A stretch of DNA of 6,927 nt from Bdellovibrionales bacterium (GTDB lineage: Bacteria > Bdellovibrionota > Bdellovibrionia > Bdellovibrionales > UBA840), in assembly GCA_020434605.1 (NCBI GenBank), contig JAGRAL010000200.1, positions 1-6,927 of the forward strand. The letters run 5' to 3'. The notes beneath the pieces were generated by a model that saw only the letters and a program-made list of their open reading frames with translations, was not told the origin of the DNA and did not search any database. Shown here in pieces: positions 5,858 through 6,927 of this stretch. The position numbers were made by a program, and so were the translations under genes. The stretch's first letter is position 1, and each line of letters opens with the position of its first letter.

Positions 5858-6403
5858 TTACTCTCGACCCGCGCAAGTATTAATCACAGACAGTAAGCGC
5901 TCTTCACTTCCACAATACACTTTTGAACACAAAGATTCTACGCATCCTACATCTGAGCCCTTACATGAGCCGATAACTTTTAGCAGTCTATCTTCGCTAC
6001 CACAATACACCTTGCTGCAAGCATAATTGATACACTCAGATCCGTAGTTATATTTGCAGGTGTTTATGACTTTTAATAATACCTCTTCAGAGCCGCAATA
6101 GACTTTGTTACAGGCTGTTTTTATACACTCATCCCCATAATTACCAGCGCATGCTCTGGCAACTTTTAGTGCCCTGTCTTCAGAGCCGCAGTAAACTTTG
6201 CTACAGGCATAGTCTATACAAGGCTTTGAATCAGGTCTTTCATCACAGGAACCAAAGTCATCAACAGACTTCTGAGCTAAAGAGTTGCTAGCAGAAATTT
6301 GTTGCAAAAAGTATTGGCTACTTAAATCTTTGATGGCGGCTTTTGAAGCGGCCAGTGAGTTAATGCTAAATAAAATTGTTACAAGTAAGATTAGATATTT
6401 CAT
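5858..6403 (-). CDS. Secreted protein with four tandem Cys-rich repeats
   Basis: Not assigned to a named family. The 181-residue product starts with a typical Sec signal peptide (MKYLILLVTILFSINSLAAS, cleavage near 18-20), then a helical, polar stretch to about residue 52. It ends in four tandem repeats starting at Cys62, 93, 124 and 154. Each repeat follows C-x4-C-x4-C-x12-C with a near-constant KVYCGSE core, then xxLLKVI and a final Cys. Together with Cys53, which sits where a preceding unit's last Cys would be, there are 17 Cys in all. Such density implies an oxidising compartment: periplasm, cell surface or outside the cell. Repeats of this kind often build disulfide-stabilised helical solenoids used for binding, but no ligand can be inferred here. 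ATG 6403 has a strong GAGGGGG site 7 nt upstream, which is buried in a hairpin. Confidence 0.85.
   Translation of the reverse strand: MKYLILLVTILFSINSLAASKAAIKDLSSQYFLQQISASNSLAQKSVDDFGSCDERPDSKPCIDYACSKVYCGSEDRALKVARACAGNYGDECIKTACNKVYCGSEEVLLKVINTCKYNYGSECINYACSKVYCGSEDRLLKVIGSCKGSDVGCVESLCSKVYCGSEERLLSVINTCAGRE
5861..6220 (-). repeat. Four tandem coding repeats, period about 93 bp
   Basis: On the minus strand the units run 6220-6128, 6127-6035, 6034-5945 and 5944-5861. Units 1 and 2 span 31 codons, unit 3 spans 30, and the last is cut short by the stop. The core encoding KVYCGSE is kept in every unit, while the linker before the next first Cys varies (AGNYGDE, KYNYGSE, KGSDVG). Codons differ between units, so the duplications are not recent. 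Confidence 0.9.
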
Positions 6404-6410
6404 GATTATT

Positions 6411-6439
6411 CCCCCTCTTAGTTATCTAAGCAAAGGGGG
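6411..6439 (-). promoter_or_regulatory. Hairpin sequestering the ribosome binding site of the Cys-repeat gene
   Basis: On the minus-strand transcript CCCCCT (complement of 6434-6439) pairs with AGGGGG (complement of 6411-6416). An inner CTTAG/CTAAG stem (6426-6430 with 6417-6421) closes a 4-nt loop, with a 3-nt bulge at 6431-6433, giving 11 bp in total. The AGGGGG arm is part of the Shine-Dalgarno, 7 nt before the start codon at 6403. No T-run follows, so a terminator for the upstream gene is unlikely. It probably limits translation initiation until opened by temperature, a protein or an RNA; that role is inferred. Confidence 0.6.
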
Positions 6440-6445
6440 TGCCAA

Positions 6446-6473
6446 AGTTTAGTGTCACTTTGCAACTGTTTAA
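6446..6473 (-). promoter_or_regulatory. Weak possible promoter of the Cys-repeat gene
   Basis: TTAAAC (complement of 6468-6473) and TAAACT (complement of 6446-6451) are spaced by 16 bp. Transcription from here would begin near 6439, so the leader would start with the hairpin. Both boxes are mediocre and overlap the end of the upstream gene; co-transcription with that gene is the alternative. Confidence 0.2.
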
Positions 6474-6927
6474 TAAGAGGGTATGGCTTCCATGGGTTTA
6501 AAGTAGCCGTCCGTCTGCTGCTCCTTCTTTTTCTTTTCTTCTAAAATCTCATTTTGCTTTCGGATTAAATCTAGTTGCTCTTCGCGAAATGCATCTTGCT
6601 TTCGGCTTTCATTAGCTGCATGCAAGCGATCTTCTTCTCTTGCAAAGGCGGTTTGATAGACTAGCACAGCATTGGTCTGTAAATCTTGTGGGCAAGAAGA
6701 GATGACCTCTACGCTGTCCTGCAGTTTTCTTTCTTCTCTAACATCGTTGATAGCTCGCTTTGTTAACTCAACGGGTCCACAACTGATGGCAATCTGATGA
6801 TTATAACTTTTGTCAAAACGCCTCTTTAATTTAGATCTAATATTACTTGGACACATTTCTGCAAATCCACTGTCGGCCGCAATCATTTCTTTTGCATAAT
6901 TTGTTCCTCTGGTGTTGGCATTATCAA
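6470..6927 (-). CDS. Unknown protein with C-terminal coiled coil, 5' part outside window
   Basis: Not recognised. The frame stays open from the stop at 6470 to the right edge, so the gene starts outside the window. The internal Met at 6886 is not a convincing start because no ribosome binding site precedes it and the reading continues upstream as DNANTRGTNYAKE. The visible 152 or so residues have a moderately charged N-terminal part with three Cys (CPSN, SCGP and SCPQ contexts). A long charged helix follows, rich in Glu, Lys, Arg and Gln (from about FAREEDRL to EEKKKKEQQ), that should form a coiled coil. A short non-helical tail ends in IPSY. It lies 66 bp upstream of the Cys-repeat gene on the same strand and could share its transcript. 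Localisation cannot be judged without the N-terminus. Confidence 0.7.
   Translation of the reverse strand, partial: DNANTRGTNYAKEMIAADSGFAEMCPSNIRSKLKRRFDKSYNHQIAISCGPVELTKRAINDVREERKLQDSVEVISSCPQDLQTNAVLVYQTAFAREEDRLHAANESRKQDAFREEQLDLIRKQNEILEEKKKKEQQTDGYFKPMEAIPSY

Noticed and set aside
5861..6220. CRISPR array suggested by regular repeats
   Set aside because: The periodicity is coding (about 93 bp, in frame, conserved at the amino acid level) with no identical short repeats separated by unique spacers.
6411..6439. Intrinsic terminator of the coiled-coil gene
   Set aside because: The stem is strong, but neither strand has a T-run after it, and one arm is the next gene's Shine-Dalgarno.

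Overview
This 6.9 kb AT-rich window looks like a bacterial chromosome segment, most plausibly from a low-GC member of the Bdellovibrionota or a related deltaproteobacterial lineage. The pointers are a Lys/Ala-rich histone H1-like protein, remnants of a Tad (Flp) pilus platform, a Ser/Thr kinase with a PEGA-like C-terminus, and small secreted Cys-rich proteins. This assignment is an inference from gene content; no rRNA or other taxonomic marker is present.

Layout. (1) Positions 1-71, minus strand: the N-terminus of a Lys/Ala-rich basic protein that runs off the left edge. (2) Positions 72-200: a divergent intergenic region with a small inverted repeat. (3) Positions about 183-2760, plus strand: a tight cluster of four genes, namely TadB-like, a short TadC-like protein, a small unknown protein with a hydrophobic N-terminus, and a membrane-anchored Ser/Thr kinase with a PEGA-like C-terminal domain. 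The first three overlap; the kinase follows after 33 bp. (4) Positions 2856-4987, plus strand: a cystathionine beta-synthase and cystathionine gamma-lyase pair, 8 bp apart, forming a complete reverse transsulfuration pathway (homocysteine + serine to cystathionine to cysteine). (5) Positions 5010-5612, minus strand: a predicted lipoprotein of unknown function. (6) Positions 5773-5848, plus strand: tRNA-Phe(GAA) with encoded CCA. (7) Positions 5858-6403, minus strand: a secreted protein made of four tandem Cys-rich repeats of about 31 residues. (8) Positions 6470-6927, minus strand: the C-terminal part of a coiled-coil-forming protein that enters from the right edge.

How they work together. 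The Tad-like pair and the kinase probably form one transcription unit, which suggests a membrane platform with a linked kinase. No Tad ATPase, secretin or pilin is encoded in the window, so the platform is either served from elsewhere or specialised. The most distinctive items are this Tad-platform/kinase cluster, the four-repeat Cys protein, and a strong hairpin immediately upstream of the Cys-repeat start codon that buries its ribosome binding site.
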